Shown here piece by piece: positions 8,234-17,066 of a stretch of 64,000 bases of DNA. The DNA lies in contig NZ_CP126247.1 in assembly GCF_030142155.1 (NCBI RefSeq), positions 3,534,001 through 3,598,000 on the forward strand. The letters are read 5' to 3'. How positions within the stretch are numbered: the stretch's first letter is position 1; each line of letters starts with the position of its first letter. The notes beneath the pieces are model-generated. The model had not been told where the DNA came from and did not search any database. It saw only the letters and a program-made list of their open reading frames with translations. The stretch is from Arthrobacter sp. zg-Y820. GTDB lineage: Bacteria > Actinomycetota > Actinomycetes > Actinomycetales > Micrococcaceae. A program made the translations under genes and the position numbers.

Positions 8234-9760
8234 CTAGCTGTCGGCGGTAGCCCGGCGCAGCATCACGACGGCCCCGGCGGAGGCAACCAGCATCAGGACC
8301 ACGCCGATCAGGGAGGTGGTGGTGACGCCGGAGTCGAAGGCCGCACGGGCTGATTCCAGCAGCGCGGATGCAGAACCCTCGGGCAGCCGCTGGGCTGCCT
8401 CGACGGCGCCGCCGAGGGTTTCGGAGGCTGCAGCGGCGTCGGCGGGGGCCAGCCCCCCGGGCAGCACAACCCCGTTCCGGTAACCCGCGGTCAGGATGCT
8501 GCCCAGGACCGCGGTGCCCAGAACCGCACCCACCTCGTAGGCGGTCTCGGAGATTGCCGAGGCCGCTCCGGCCTTGGTGGGCGGCACGGAGGACAGAATC
8601 AGGTCATTGGAAATGGTCTCCGCAGCACCCACGCCAAGCCCCAGGACCATAAAGGCAACCATTAGTCCGCCGACGCCGCCGTCGCCTCCGGTGGCCAGGA
8701 TGATGGTGTAGCCGACGGCGTTCAGGAGCAGTCCGCCGGCAATGATGTAGCCCGGGCGGATATGCCGGACCACCCGCACCACGGCCAGTCCGGCGATGAT
8801 GGTCAGCAGCAGGCCCGGCAGCATGATCAGCCCCGCCTGCTGCGGAGACTTCTCCAGGACCAGCTGCAGGTGCTGGGAGAGGAAGAAGATGAACCCGACC
8901 AGCGAGAAGACACTGAGCAGATTGGCGCCGATCGAGCCGCTGAAGGTGGGGTTGCGGAAAAGCCGCACATCCAGCATGGGATGCAGGCGGCGCAGCTGGC
9001 GGCGGACGAAGAGCACGCCAAACATCAGCCCGACGGCGATCGGCAGCAGTGAATCGACGCCGACTCCCGACGTCGAGATCGCCTTGATGCCGTACACGAC
9101 CGGGAACATGGCAGCCATGACCAGCAGCACGCTCCACAGGTCCACCGGCCCCGGGTGGGGGTCGCGGGATTCGGGCAGCAGGATCGGGCCGAGGACCAGC
9201 AGCGGAATGAGCACCGGAACGGAGAGCAGGAACACCGATCCCCACCAGAAGTGTTCCAGCAGCAGTCCGCCGACGATGGGGCCCAGCGCGGCGCCGCCGG
9301 AGAATCCGGCCGCCCAGACGGCAATGGCAATCCGCCGCTGGGACGGAACGGTGAAGATGTTCCGGATCAGGGACAGCGTGGCCGGCATCAGCATGGCACC
9401 GAAGAGTCCCAGCAGCGCGCGGGCACCGATCAGGGCCTCGGCGGAGGGCACGAAGGCGGCGGCAGCGGAAACCAGCCCGAAGCCGGCGCAGCCGATCAGC
9501 AGCAGCCGGCGGCGGCCAATCCGGTCACCGAGGGCGCCCATGGGCACCAGCAGGCCGGCGAGGACCAGGGCGTAGATGTCCACGATCCACAGCAGTTCGG
9601 TGCCCGAGGGCGCGAGCGCGCGGGACAGCGACGGGATGGCGAAGCTCAGGACCGTGTTGTCGACGGAAATCAGCAGCACCGGCAGCATCAGCACTGCCAG
9701 ACCCAGCCATTCACGCCGTCCGGCTCGTTGAATGGGGGATGCTTCCTGTACCGCGGGCAC
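8234..9760 (-). CDS. MFS exporter, DHA2 (14-helix) family
   Basis: A 508-residue drug:proton antiporter. The first helix contains LISVDNTVLSFAIP, the loop is GALGDRIGRRRLLL, and motif C is GAALGPIVGGLLLEHFWW, all typical of SmvA/QacA-type exporters of cationic drugs. The start is set at the GTG at 9760 because AAGGAG lies six bases before it. The frame is open to a GTG at 9826, but that start would sit next to the TetR operator and has no ribosome site. The divergent tetR gene and the operator between them indicate that the TetR protein represses this pump until ligand binds. Confidence 0.9.
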   Translation of the reverse strand: MPAVQEASPIQRAGRREWLGLAVLMLPVLLISVDNTVLSFAIPSLSRALAPSGTELLWIVDIYALVLAGLLVPMGALGDRIGRRRLLLIGCAGFGLVSAAAAFVPSAEALIGARALLGLFGAMLMPATLSLIRNIFTVPSQRRIAIAVWAAGFSGGAALGPIVGGLLLEHFWWGSVFLLSVPVLIPLLVLGPILLPESRDPHPGPVDLWSVLLVMAAMFPVVYGIKAISTSGVGVDSLLPIAVGLMFGVLFVRRQLRRLHPMLDVRLFRNPTFSGSIGANLLSVFSLVGFIFFLSQHLQLVLEKSPQQAGLIMLPGLLLTIIAGLAVVRVVRHIRPGYIIAGGLLLNAVGYTIILATGGDGGVGGLMVAFMVLGLGVGAAETISNDLILSSVPPTKAGAASAISETAYEVGAVLGTAVLGSILTAGYRNGVVLPGGLAPADAAAASETLGGAVEAAQRLPEGSASALLESARAAFDSGVTTTSLIGVVLMLVASAGAVVMLRRATADS

Positions 9761-9766
9761 AGCTGT

Positions 9767-9772
9767 CTCCTT
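9767..9772 (-). promoter_or_regulatory. Ribosome-binding site deciding the DHA2 exporter start
   Basis: On the minus strand AAGGAG is followed by six bases (ACAGCT) and the GTG at 9760. No similar site precedes the longer in-frame GTG at 9826. This supports a 66-bp shorter gene with a leader between operator and start. Confidence 0.75.
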
Positions 9773-9836
9773 CGCAGGTTTGTCAGGGGAAAGTCGAGGG
9801 GTGGTGGCAGCGCCGGCAGGACTCACCGGCCGTTTA

Positions 9837-9858
9837 CTGTACCGTCTAGACTGTACAG
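9837..9858. promoter_or_regulatory. TetR-type operator, 22-bp palindrome
   Basis: CTGTACCGTCTAGACTGTACAG... read over 9837-9858 is a palindrome with a single mismatched pair (arms CTGTAC/GTACAG around GTCTAGAC). It lies midway between the divergent DHA2 exporter and tetR genes, 24 bp before the tetR ATG, so one bound dimer pair could silence both promoters. Confidence 0.8.
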
Positions 9859-9882
9859 CATCGGATGGCGTAGCGTAAACGT

Positions 9883-10455
9883 ATGCCTGAGCACATTTCC
9901 ACCCGGGACCGCATCCTCTCCGCCTATGAGGAGTTGCTGATCAATGAAGGTCCCCGCGGCGCCACCATGGACGCCGTCGTTGCGCTGGCCGGTGTCTCCA
10001 AGGGCGGCCTGCTCTATCACTTCAAGAACAAGGAAGCCCTGGCCGCTGCCCTGATCGCCCGCCTCGAGGAACTGGCCGCCGCTGACATTGAGGCCATGGG
10101 CACCGACCCCGAGGGCCCGTCCCGGTACCTGGTGCGGGAATCCGTCTACGTGGACAGCGCCCTGGACCGCGCCTTGATCGGCGTCGTCCGGCTGGCGCAG
10201 GCCTCGGACCCGGAGGCATCGGCCATGCTGGAGCGGATTCACCGCAACTGGATGCAGCTGATCCTCGAGGAGGTCGGCAACCCAGCCATCGCCCGCGCCA
10301 TCCTGCTGCTCGGGGACGGCCTGTATTACAACGAGGGGCTGGCCGGGGGCTGGCCCCGGGAGAAAGGCGCCGCCACCACCGAATCGGTGGCCGAACTGCT
10401 CGAGGTCGTGGAAGTCCTGAAGGCCCATGCGGCGTCCCTCCAGCACTCCCGCTGA
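9883..10455 (+). CDS. TetR-family repressor of the divergent exporter
   Basis: A 190-residue regulator. Residues 5-52 form the TetR HTH domain: RDRILSAYEELLINEG, then ATMDAVVALAGVSKGGLLYHF, the usual recognition helix followed by YHF-KNKEAL. The C-terminal part is a TetR_C-type ligand domain. It is divergent from the DHA2 exporter with a near-perfect palindrome between them, a classic autoregulated repressor/pump pair. The ATG at 9883 has only a weak GGATGG upstream. The RraA gene follows after 22 bp but is not clearly related in function. The inducer is not predictable. Confidence 0.92.
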   Translation: MPEHISTRDRILSAYEELLINEGPRGATMDAVVALAGVSKGGLLYHFKNKEALAAALIARLEELAAADIEAMGTDPEGPSRYLVRESVYVDSALDRALIGVVRLAQASDPEASAMLERIHRNWMQLILEEVGNPAIARAILLLGDGLYYNEGLAGGWPREKGAATTESVAELLEVVEVLKAHAASLQHSR

Positions 10456-10477
10456 GCCCTGTGCCACAGTAGGTGCC

Positions 10478-10945
10478 ATGGAAATCAGCACAGCAGACCT
10501 CTACGACGAACACGGCGAGAACCTGGCGTCAGTGCCCCTGCAGTTCCAGGACCTGGGCGGCAGCCCGGGGTTCAGCGGCCCGGTCCGCACCATTCGCTGC
10601 AACGAGGACAACGGACTGGTCAAAAGCATCCTGAACTCGCCCGGCGACGGCGCGGTGCTGGTGGTCGACGGCGGCGGGTCGCTGCACACCGCGCTCATGG
10701 GCGACATGATCGCCGAGGCGGCCGTGGCCAACGGCTGGGCCGGCGTCGTCATCAACGGCGCGATCCGGGACCGTGCCGCCCTGGCAAAGCTGCCGCTGGG
10801 CGTGAAGGCACTGGGCTCGAATCCGCGCAAGAGTGCCAAGGAATCCGCGGGTGAAGTGGACGTCACGGTGACGTTTGGCGGCGTTGCGTTCCGCCCCGGC
10901 GCCGTGCTGTACGCCGACGCCGACGGCATCCTCGTCGAACGCTAA
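10478..10945 (+). CDS. RraA-family protein
   Basis: A 155-residue protein with the RraA fold. The conserved core GGGSLHTALMGDMIAEAA and the following GVVINGAIRDRAAL carry the G-D and R-D motifs of the family. RraA in E. coli inhibits RNase E, while most homologues outside enterobacteria are class II aldolases or decarboxylases (4-hydroxy-4-methyl-2-oxoglutarate aldolase/oxaloacetate decarboxylase). The R-D pair is present here, so an aldolase or decarboxylase role is possible. The ATG at 10478 follows AGGTG. It is followed nine bases later by the hydrolase gene, probably cotranscribed. Confidence 0.88.
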   Translation: MEISTADLYDEHGENLASVPLQFQDLGGSPGFSGPVRTIRCNEDNGLVKSILNSPGDGAVLVVDGGGSLHTALMGDMIAEAAVANGWAGVVINGAIRDRAALAKLPLGVKALGSNPRKSAKESAGEVDVTVTFGGVAFRPGAVLYADADGILVER

Positions 10946-10954
10946 GGAGTTGCC

Positions 10955-11536
10955 GTGGCCAATGTCCTGCTGTTCCATCATGCCCAGGGCCTGACTCCCG
11001 GCATGGATGCCTTTGCCGACGTGCTGCGGGAGGCCGGGCACACCGTTACCGTTCCGGACCTGTTCGAGGGCCGCACGTTTGCCGGGCTCGACGCCGGCCT
11101 GGCCTATGCGCAGGAGCTCGGGCTTGAGGAGATCGAGGAGGCCGGGGTCCGGATTGCCGGCCGGTTTCCGCCCGGCATGGTCTACCTCGGATTTTCACTG
11201 GGCGTGCTGTGCGCGCAGCGGCTGGCGCAGACCCGGCCCGGCGCCCGCGGCGCGGTGCTGATCAGCGGCTGCGTCCCGCTCGGAGTCTTTGCCGATTCCT
11301 GGCCCGACGGCGTGCCCGTGCAGATCCACGGCATGGACGAGGACCCCGTCTTCACCAAGGAAGGCGACCTGGATGCGGCCGTGAACCTGGCGGAGTCAGC
11401 GGACGACGCCGAGCTGTTCCTCTATCCGGGCAGCTCACACCTGTTCGCCGACATCAGCCTGGACGGCTACGACGAAGCGGCAGCACCCGCACTCACGGCA
11501 CGGGTGCTGGACTTTTTATCCCGGATCGAGGGCTAG
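10955..11536 (+). CDS. Dienelactone hydrolase-like alpha/beta hydrolase
   Basis: A 193-residue alpha/beta-hydrolase of the dienelactone hydrolase family. The nucleophile elbow GFSLG has Ser81, whereas classical dienelactone hydrolases use Cys; candidate acid and base are Asp128 or Asp130 in HGMDEDPVF and His162 in SSHLF. The substrate is unknown. The GTG start at 10955 has an excellent AAGGAG five bases before it. Its TAG stop shares the bases CTAG with the stop of the convergent CitE-like gene, a four-base overlap. Confidence 0.85.
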   Translation: MANVLLFHHAQGLTPGMDAFADVLREAGHTVTVPDLFEGRTFAGLDAGLAYAQELGLEEIEEAGVRIAGRFPPGMVYLGFSLGVLCAQRLAQTRPGARGAVLISGCVPLGVFADSWPDGVPVQIHGMDEDPVFTKEGDLDAAVNLAESADDAELFLYPGSSHLFADISLDGYDEAAAPALTARVLDFLSRIEG

Positions 11537-12378
11537 GCGTTCCAGAGACCGTAGGAGTCCGCCAGCGAGGAGATCTTCTGCGCGCGGGCCAGTCGGGGCA
11601 GGTAGGAACCGTCACCCACGACGGCGCCGGCAGCGTGCGCCTCAAGCAGTTCGTGGGCCCAGAGGACCTCGGATTCGCTCGGCGAGAGGCCATGGTTGAT
11701 GAAGTCGGCGGCGTCGGGCAGCAGGCAGAGCTTGCCGGTCATGCCCATGGACTGGGTGACCTTGCAGGCCTCCAGCAGCTTCTCGCCGAGGGCGCCCACC
11801 GTGGGGCCGTCGATCGGGCCGGGCAGCTGGCCGACGCGGGACGCGACCACCAGCTTGGAGCGGGCGTAGGCCAGCGCCATGGGATCGTCGGAGGCGCCGG
11901 TGTCGCGGCGGAAGTCGCCCACACCGAAGGCCAGGCGGAAGGTGCCGGGGGCGGAAGCGATCGCCGTCGCATTCTCGATGCCCAGCGCGGATTCCACCAG
12001 GGCGAGCACCGGGGTGCCGGCCTGCAGGCGCATCGCGGTGTGGGTGACCTGCTCGGGCTTTTCCGTCATGGCGAGCATGACGCCGCGCAGGCCGGGGGCC
12101 TTGGACAGCGCCGCGAGGTCATCGGCCCAGTAATCGGTTTCGATGCCGTTGACGCGCACCCAGGCGGTCATGCCGGTGGACAGTGCTTCGACCACTCGTT
12201 CGCGGGCCTCGGCCTTGCCCGGCGCGGGGACGGCGTCTTCCATGTCGAACACCACGGAGTCCGCCTCGGACGCGAGCGCCGGTGCAAAGTTCGCTTCGTC
12301 GGCTGCCGATGCCAGGAGCCAGGAACGGGACAGTTTTGCGGGCAGCGACGCGGCGCGGCTGTTTCGAAAGGGGGCCAT
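11533..12378 (-). CDS. HpcH/HpaI aldolase / CitE-like lyase
   Basis: A 281-residue TIM-barrel protein of the CitE branch. It contains SVVFDMEDAVPAPGKAEAR (metal and phosphate region), WVRVNG, ALVESALGIENA and AFGVGDFRRDTG, all typical of citryl-CoA or malyl-CoA type lyases. Stand-alone CitE-like proteins cleave or hydrolyse 3-hydroxyacyl-CoA esters such as malyl-CoA or citramalyl-CoA. No CitD/CitF partner is near, so it is not part of a citrate lyase complex. It lies 118 bp downstream of the allantoinase operon on the same strand and could be transcribed with it. The ATG at 12378 has a poor ribosome site. Confidence 0.85.
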   Translation of the reverse strand: MAPFRNSRAASLPAKLSRSWLLASAADEANFAPALASEADSVVFDMEDAVPAPGKAEARERVVEALSTGMTAWVRVNGIETDYWADDLAALSKAPGLRGVMLAMTEKPEQVTHTAMRLQAGTPVLALVESALGIENATAIASAPGTFRLAFGVGDFRRDTGASDDPMALAYARSKLVVASRVGQLPGPIDGPTVGALGEKLLEACKVTQSMGMTGKLCLLPDAADFINHGLSPSESEVLWAHELLEAHAAGAVVGDGSYLPRLARAQKISSLADSYGLWNA

Positions 12379-12496
12379 GGATAAGACACTACTTTCACGG
12401 CGGCGGTTCCCTTAAATGCCACGGCTGGATTGTGCCGACCATCACTTTTCCGGTGCGGGCAGGGGTGCGGGCCGGCCCCGCCCGGGGAGCCGGCGG

Positions 12497-13849
12497 TTAG
12501 GCTTCCCCGCGCCGCAGCAGCCGTCCGCGCGGAACCAGGCAGTCGACGTCGGCCCCGGCCAGGAAGGTGCGCCGGACGACCCCGCTGAGCTCCCTGCCGG
12601 CATAGGGGGTGACGGGGTTCTTGTGCTGCAGGGCCGCCGGGTCCACGGTGAAAGTGTCCTCCGCCGCGAACACCGCCAAGTCGGCATCACGGCCCGGGGT
12701 GATGGCGCCCTTGCGGTGCAGGCCGGCCAGTTGTGCCGGCGCCGCTGACATCCAGTGCAGCACCCGCTCGAGGGGGACACCGCGGGTCTTGGCCTCGGTC
12801 CAGATCAGCGACAGCCCCAGCTGCAGGGAGGAGACGCCGCCCCAGGCCAGTCCGAAGTTTCCGCTGTCCAGGGCCTTCAGGTCCGGGGTGCTGGGCGAGT
12901 GGTCCGAGACGATGCAGTCGATGATCCCGTCCGCCAGGCCCTGCCAGAGCAGCTCCCGGTTCGCCTCCTCGCGGATCGGCGGGCAGCATTTGAAGGCGGT
13001 GGCGCCGTCGGGGATCTCCTCGGCGGTGAGCGTGAGGTAGTGCGGGCAGGTTTCCGCGGTGAGCCGTACGCCGTCGGCCTTGGCGCGGGCGATCAGCGGC
13101 AGCGCGTCGGCTGAGGACAGGTGCAGGATGTGTGCGCGGGCACCGGTGCGCCGGGCCGCCGCGATCACCTGGCCCACGGCGGTGTCCTCGGCGGCGCGCG
13201 GCCGGGAGGCGAGGAACCCGGCGTACCGTGGGCCGGCGGCATCGGGAGCGGCACCGATGACGTCGGGGTTTTCGGCGTGCACGATCAGCAGCCCGTCGAA
13301 GGTCTTCAGCTCGGCCAGGTCCGTTTCCATCTCTGCCGGGGAAAGGTGCGGAAATTCGTCCACTCCGGAGGAGACCAGGAAGCACTTGAAGCCGAACACG
13401 CCGGCCTCGTGCAGGGGCCGCAAGTCCGCCGTGTTGCCCGGCACCGCGCCGCCCCAGAAACCGACGTCCACGAACGCCTGCGGCGCGGCGCAGGCCTGCT
13501 TGGCTTCCAGTGCCGCGACGCTCACGGTGGGCGGGATGCTGTTCAGCGGCATGTCGATCAGGGTGGTGACGCCGCCGGCCGCCGCGGCGCGGGTGGCGGA
13601 ACTGAAACCCTCCCATTCGGTGCGTCCCGGCTCATTCACATGGACGTGGGTGTCCACCAGGCCCGGAAGCAGGGTTTCGTCATCGGCCAGTTTGATCAGC
13701 CGGTCGCCGTCGAGCCCGGCGCCCAGGGGCTCGACGGCGGTGATCACGCCGCCGCGGATGCCCACCTCGGCCGCGCGGAGGCCCGCCGGGGTGAGGACGG
13801 CACCGCCCCGGATCACCAGGTCATGGCGGTGCGCTTCGGTGCCCATCAT
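12497..13849 (-). CDS. allB: Allantoinase
   Basis: A 450-residue cyclic amidohydrolase that hydrolyses allantoin to allantoate. Metal-binding residues are visible: [10 protein letters not shown] with His68 and His70, the carboxylated Lys154 in [11 protein letters not shown], His in VHAENPD and ILHLSS, and the SDHSPST Asp. The sequence [16 protein letters not shown] separates it from dihydropyrimidinase and dihydroorotase. The start overlaps the stop of allE (ATGATG/TGA), so translation is coupled. It is the last gene of the urate operon running from 17921. Confidence 0.95.
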   Translation of the reverse strand: MMGTEAHRHDLVIRGGAVLTPAGLRAAEVGIRGGVITAVEPLGAGLDGDRLIKLADDETLLPGLVDTHVHVNEPGRTEWEGFSSATRAAAAGGVTTLIDMPLNSIPPTVSVAALEAKQACAAPQAFVDVGFWGGAVPGNTADLRPLHEAGVFGFKCFLVSSGVDEFPHLSPAEMETDLAELKTFDGLLIVHAENPDVIGAAPDAAGPRYAGFLASRPRAAEDTAVGQVIAAARRTGARAHILHLSSADALPLIARAKADGVRLTAETCPHYLTLTAEEIPDGATAFKCCPPIREEANRELLWQGLADGIIDCIVSDHSPSTPDLKALDSGNFGLAWGGVSSLQLGLSLIWTEAKTRGVPLERVLHWMSAAPAQLAGLHRKGAITPGRDADLAVFAAEDTFTVDPAALQHKNPVTPYAGRELSGVVRRTFLAGADVDCLVPRGRLLRRGEA

Positions 13850-14706
13850 TTGCCCCCGAGCAGGACCTGGCGGTTGACGTCCTTGTAGAGCAGATAGCGG
13901 AAGTTGGAGGGCCCGCCGGCGTAGCAGGCCTGCGGGCAGAAGGCGCGCAGTGACATGTAGTCGCCCTCCTGCACCTCCACCCAGTCCTGGTTGAGCCGAT
14001 AAACGGCCTTGCCCTCGAGCACGTAGAGCCCGTGTTCCATGACATGGGTTTCAGCGAAGGGAATCACCGCGCCGGGCTCGAAGGTCACCACGTTCACGTG
14101 CATGTCGTAGGCGATGTCGTCCACCGGGATCATCCGGGTGGTCCGCCATTTGTTGTCGGTGCCGGGCATCGCCGCCGGTTCAAGGTCCGCTTCGTTGCCG
14201 AACACCGGTGCCGGAGAGTGCCCGGCCAGCGGCTGGTGGGCCTTGCGGATCCACTGGAACTTTGCGGGCGCCCCGCCGCCGTTGGAAACCTCCCAGCGGG
14301 CCTGCGGGGGCAGGTAGGCGAATCCGCCGGAGGCCAGCCGGTGCTCCCGGTGCTCCGGAAAGTCCAGGCCGTCAAGGGATATATCCAGCTCCCCTTCGAG
14401 CACAAACACGAAGGATTCCACCACGCCCGGTTCCGGCTCCGGGGTGCTCGAGCCGCCGCCGGGACCCACTTCCACCAGGTACTGCGCGAAGGTGGTGGCG
14501 CCGCCGGCCACCGGACGGTTCAGGATCCAGGTGCGGGTGTTGGTCCAGCCGGGCAGCACGCTGACCACGATGTCACGCAGCACGCCGCGCGGGATCACCG
14601 TGTAGGCCTCGGTGACCACGGCACGTGACGTGAGCAGCTCGGTCTGGGCCGGAAGCCCGGCATCGGGGGCGTAGTAGCGGGGGGCGTCGCGATCGGGCGT
14701 GTTCAC
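13846..14706 (-). CDS. allE: (S)-ureidoglycine aminohydrolase
   Basis: A 286-residue bicupin that converts (S)-ureidoglycine to (S)-ureidoglycolate and ammonia. The N-terminal cupin has the [10 protein letters not shown] strand; the C-terminal cupin holds the Mn-binding set in [16 protein letters not shown] (Glu, His, His) and a Gln in [10 protein letters not shown]. The GTG start at 14706 directly abuts the stop of the preceding gene, and AGAAGG lies upstream. No allantoate amidohydrolase (AllC), which would supply its substrate, lies in this window. Assignment is strong from sequence and context. Confidence 0.94.
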   Translation of the reverse strand: MNTPDRDAPRYYAPDAGLPAQTELLTSRAVVTEAYTVIPRGVLRDIVVSVLPGWTNTRTWILNRPVAGGATTFAQYLVEVGPGGGSSTPEPEPGVVESFVFVLEGELDISLDGLDFPEHREHRLASGGFAYLPPQARWEVSNGGGAPAKFQWIRKAHQPLAGHSPAPVFGNEADLEPAAMPGTDNKWRTTRMIPVDDIAYDMHVNVVTFEPGAVIPFAETHVMEHGLYVLEGKAVYRLNQDWVEVQEGDYMSLRAFCPQACYAGGPSNFRYLLYKDVNRQVLLGGK

Positions 14707-16011
14707 TTAGCGGACCTTCTCTGTGGAGGCGGGAGCGGCGTGGGGATGGGCGAGGGCGGCCAGTTCGGCACCATCCAGGCCGGTGCCCCTGGCGACCTCG
14801 TCCCCGGTCAGCGCTCCGCAGAGCAGGCCGCGGTGGACAAAGCGGGCCAGCGCACGGGCGGTGGCCGGTTCGTCGAGCACGCTGCCGGGGCGCTGCTGCA
14901 CGTAGTTGCACAGGCGGGCGGCGGCGTCGTCGAACCCCTTCCGATAGAAGGAGTAGGTGGCGAGGTAGCGGGTGGGCAGCTGGGCCGGATGCAGGTCCCA
15001 GCCCTGATAGAAGCCGCGTTCCAGGGAACGGAGCACCAGCCGGGCGTGCAGCTGCCAGGCCGAGCGGACCTCTGCCGGGCTGCCCAGGGGCAGGATGTTC
15101 GTGGACCCGTCGGAGAGCCGGACGCCGGTGCCGGCCGCTGCCACCTGCAGCACTGCCTTGGCGTAATCGGCGGCCGGGTGCTCCATGGACTGCTGCGCGG
15201 GAGCGATCTGCAAGGCGTCACTGTAGTCGTAGGTGCCGTAGTGCAGGCCCGAAACCCGGCCCTTGGCGCGGTGGATCAGCGGCGCCACCGGCACGGTGCC
15301 GTTGGCGGCGAGAATCAGCTGCGGAGTTTCCACCTGCACCTGAAACCGCAGGCGCCCGGGAGGAAGCCCGTGCGCTTCCTCCAACCGTTCGCAGGTGTAG
15401 GCCATGGCCTCCACCTGGTCCACGGTGGAGACCTTGGGCAGGGTCAGCACCAGGCCGTTGGGAAGCGGGCCGGCGTCGAGCAGCCCGGCCAGGAACAGGT
15501 CCAGGGTCCGCACCCCGCGGGCGCGGGTGGCCGCTTCGAAGGATTTGAACCGGATGCCGACAAACGGCGGAGCGGTTCCGGCGCGCATGGCCCCGGCCAC
15601 GGCGGCGGCGGCGGAAACGGCGTCGGCGTCCTCCTCCGCCTCCGGCCGCAGGCCGTAGCCGTCTTCGAAGTCCAGGCGCAGGTCTTCAACGGGTTCGGTG
15701 TGCAGCTTTGCTTCCACCAGGGGCACGACGGCGGCCGCGAGGTCGGCGCCCAGGCCGATCAGGGCAGCCAGTGCCGGCAGCCCGCCGTCGTCGTTCGCCG
15801 CCGCCAGACCGGCCGCGCCCCAGTCGGCGGGCAGGCCGGGCCGGCAGCGATCGGCGGGCAGGTAGACGGTGTGCACCGGTTGCCGGGTGCCGGCGTCGCC
15901 GGGATATGCGGCGGCCAGCAGCCGGTCGGTGTCCGCCAGGGCGGCAGCCAGGCGGAGCAGGTGCTCGTCCCCCAGAACGGGGGCCGGGTGGGAGCCTGAG
16001 GCGTGAATCAT
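14707..16011 (-). CDS. DUF6986-like aldolase-superfamily protein in urate operon
   Basis: A 434-residue protein resembling HpcH/HpaI/CitE TIM-barrel aldolases in places: LRLDFEDGYG, VLTLPKVSTVDQVEA, FQVQVETPQLIL and SGLHYGTYDYSDAL. I believe this is the family labelled DUF6986; its reaction has not been established as far as I know. It lies between uricase and allE with overlapping junctions at both ends, so it is almost certainly cotranscribed and linked to purine breakdown. The ATG at 16011 overlaps the uricase TGA by one base; a TTG one codon up (16014) is also possible. An aldolase or lyase acting on a ureido or glyoxylate intermediate is a guess. Confidence 0.75.
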   Translation of the reverse strand: MIHASGSHPAPVLGDEHLLRLAAALADTDRLLAAAYPGDAGTRQPVHTVYLPADRCRPGLPADWGAAGLAAANDDGGLPALAALIGLGADLAAAVVPLVEAKLHTEPVEDLRLDFEDGYGLRPEAEEDADAVSAAAAVAGAMRAGTAPPFVGIRFKSFEAATRARGVRTLDLFLAGLLDAGPLPNGLVLTLPKVSTVDQVEAMAYTCERLEEAHGLPPGRLRFQVQVETPQLILAANGTVPVAPLIHRAKGRVSGLHYGTYDYSDALQIAPAQQSMEHPAADYAKAVLQVAAAGTGVRLSDGSTNILPLGSPAEVRSAWQLHARLVLRSLERGFYQGWDLHPAQLPTRYLATYSFYRKGFDDAAARLCNYVQQRPGSVLDEPATARALARFVHRGLLCGALTGDEVARGTGLDGAELAALAHPHAAPASTEKVR

Positions 16012-17063
16012 CAACAGAATCCGCCGATGCTGTCCCAGATCGGGGAATCCTGCCCGGCGCCTTCGCGCAGGACCGATGCCTCGATCAGCCCGTAGGGCCG
16101 GTCAGCGGCGAAAAAGACCTCTTGGGGATTGTCCAGGCCGAAGGGAGCCAGATCCACCAGGAAGTGGTGGTTGTTCGGCAGGGACAGCCGGACCTCCTCG
16201 ATTTCCGGATGGACCTCAAGCACCGCCCTGCCCATTTCGAACATGGTCTGCTGCAGGGCCAGGGAGTGGGTGTTCGCGAAGGCTTCCAGCAGCAGGTTCC
16301 GCACCGAGGCGTAGGTCGTGTTGAAGTCCGCGACGCCGGATCCGGTGCCCGCGGCGTAGCGCCACTTCGCCGTGACGTCGGTGGCGAGGACGCGGTCGGT
16401 GGTCTCCGCGAGGGTGGTGAAGCGGTCCCGCGGGAAGCCGTGGAACTCGGAGCCGGTGGATTTCAGGACGGTCAGGCCGCTGATGCCGGAAACCAGGTGC
16501 AGCTGTCCCCCGACCGAAAGCAGCACCGCGGTGCGGACTTCTGACTTGTCCTTGGCGAAGGCATGGTCGTGGTTGTTGATCCGGTTCCAGAAGTACTGCT
16601 CCGCCGCCCAGCGCCCGCCGGTGACCCAGTCGAAGCCGGAGGTGAAATGCCGGGCCAGCCGCATCAGGAACTCTTCGGGCGAGCCCACGCCGTCGCGGGC
16701 GAAGGCATAGATGGTGTTTTTCTGCGTGTCGGTGGCCACCACCCGTGAGTTGTTTCCCTGGGTGTGGGCGGCCTCGAAATCACCGTGCAGCTGGGAGGTG
16801 ATGCTGAGGTCCTCCAAATGGTGCCGGGCCGTGTCGCGGCTGACCTTGACCAGCCGGACCTCGGCCTTGCCGTACTGGTTGCGGCCCAGGACAATCTTCG
16901 GTCCGGAGCCGGCGCCCGGATTGCCGTCCTGAGGATTGCCGTCAGGCGGGTTGTCGTCCCGGGGATTGCCGTCAGGCGGGTTGCCGTCCAAGTTGTCCCC
17001 CAAGCTGTTCCCGGTGATGTCCCCCGTGATGTCCCCTGTCGGGGCGTGCGTCGCTTCTGTCAT
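16011..17063 (-). CDS. Urate oxidase (uricase) with long acidic repeat tail
   Basis: A 350-residue cofactor-free oxidase that converts urate to 5-hydroxyisourate. The catalytic part starts near residue 55 (GPKIVLGRNQYGKAEVRLVK) and has the YGKAEVR lysine, the VATDTQKNTIYAFA threonine segment and the NNHHFLVDL histidine segment. Residues 1-54 are an unusual Asp/Asn/Gly/Pro-rich tail built of DGNPPD-type units and a DITG pair, about 50 residues beyond the normal length of around 300. The start is supported by GAGGAAG close to the ATG at 17063. It follows the OHCU decarboxylase/HIUase gene after three bases. Confidence 0.94.
   Translation of the reverse strand: MTEATHAPTGDITGDITGNSLGDNLDGNPPDGNPRDDNPPDGNPQDGNPGAGSGPKIVLGRNQYGKAEVRLVKVSRDTARHHLEDLSITSQLHGDFEAAHTQGNNSRVVATDTQKNTIYAFARDGVGSPEEFLMRLARHFTSGFDWVTGGRWAAEQYFWNRINNHDHAFAKDKSEVRTAVLLSVGGQLHLVSGISGLTVLKSTGSEFHGFPRDRFTTLAETTDRVLATDVTAKWRYAAGTGSGVADFNTTYASVRNLLLEAFANTHSLALQQTMFEMGRAVLEVHPEIEEVRLSLPNNHHFLVDLAPFGLDNPQEVFFAADRPYGLIEASVLREGAGQDSPIWDSIGGFC
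16933..16983 (-). repeat. 21-bp direct repeats, period 30, in uricase tail
   Basis: The same 21 bases occur at 16933-16953 and 16963-16983 and encode repeated DGNPP units in the uricase N-terminal tail. The period of 30 keeps the reading frame. The pattern looks like slippage or unequal recombination within the gene. Confidence 0.85.
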
Positions 17064-17066
17064 GGT

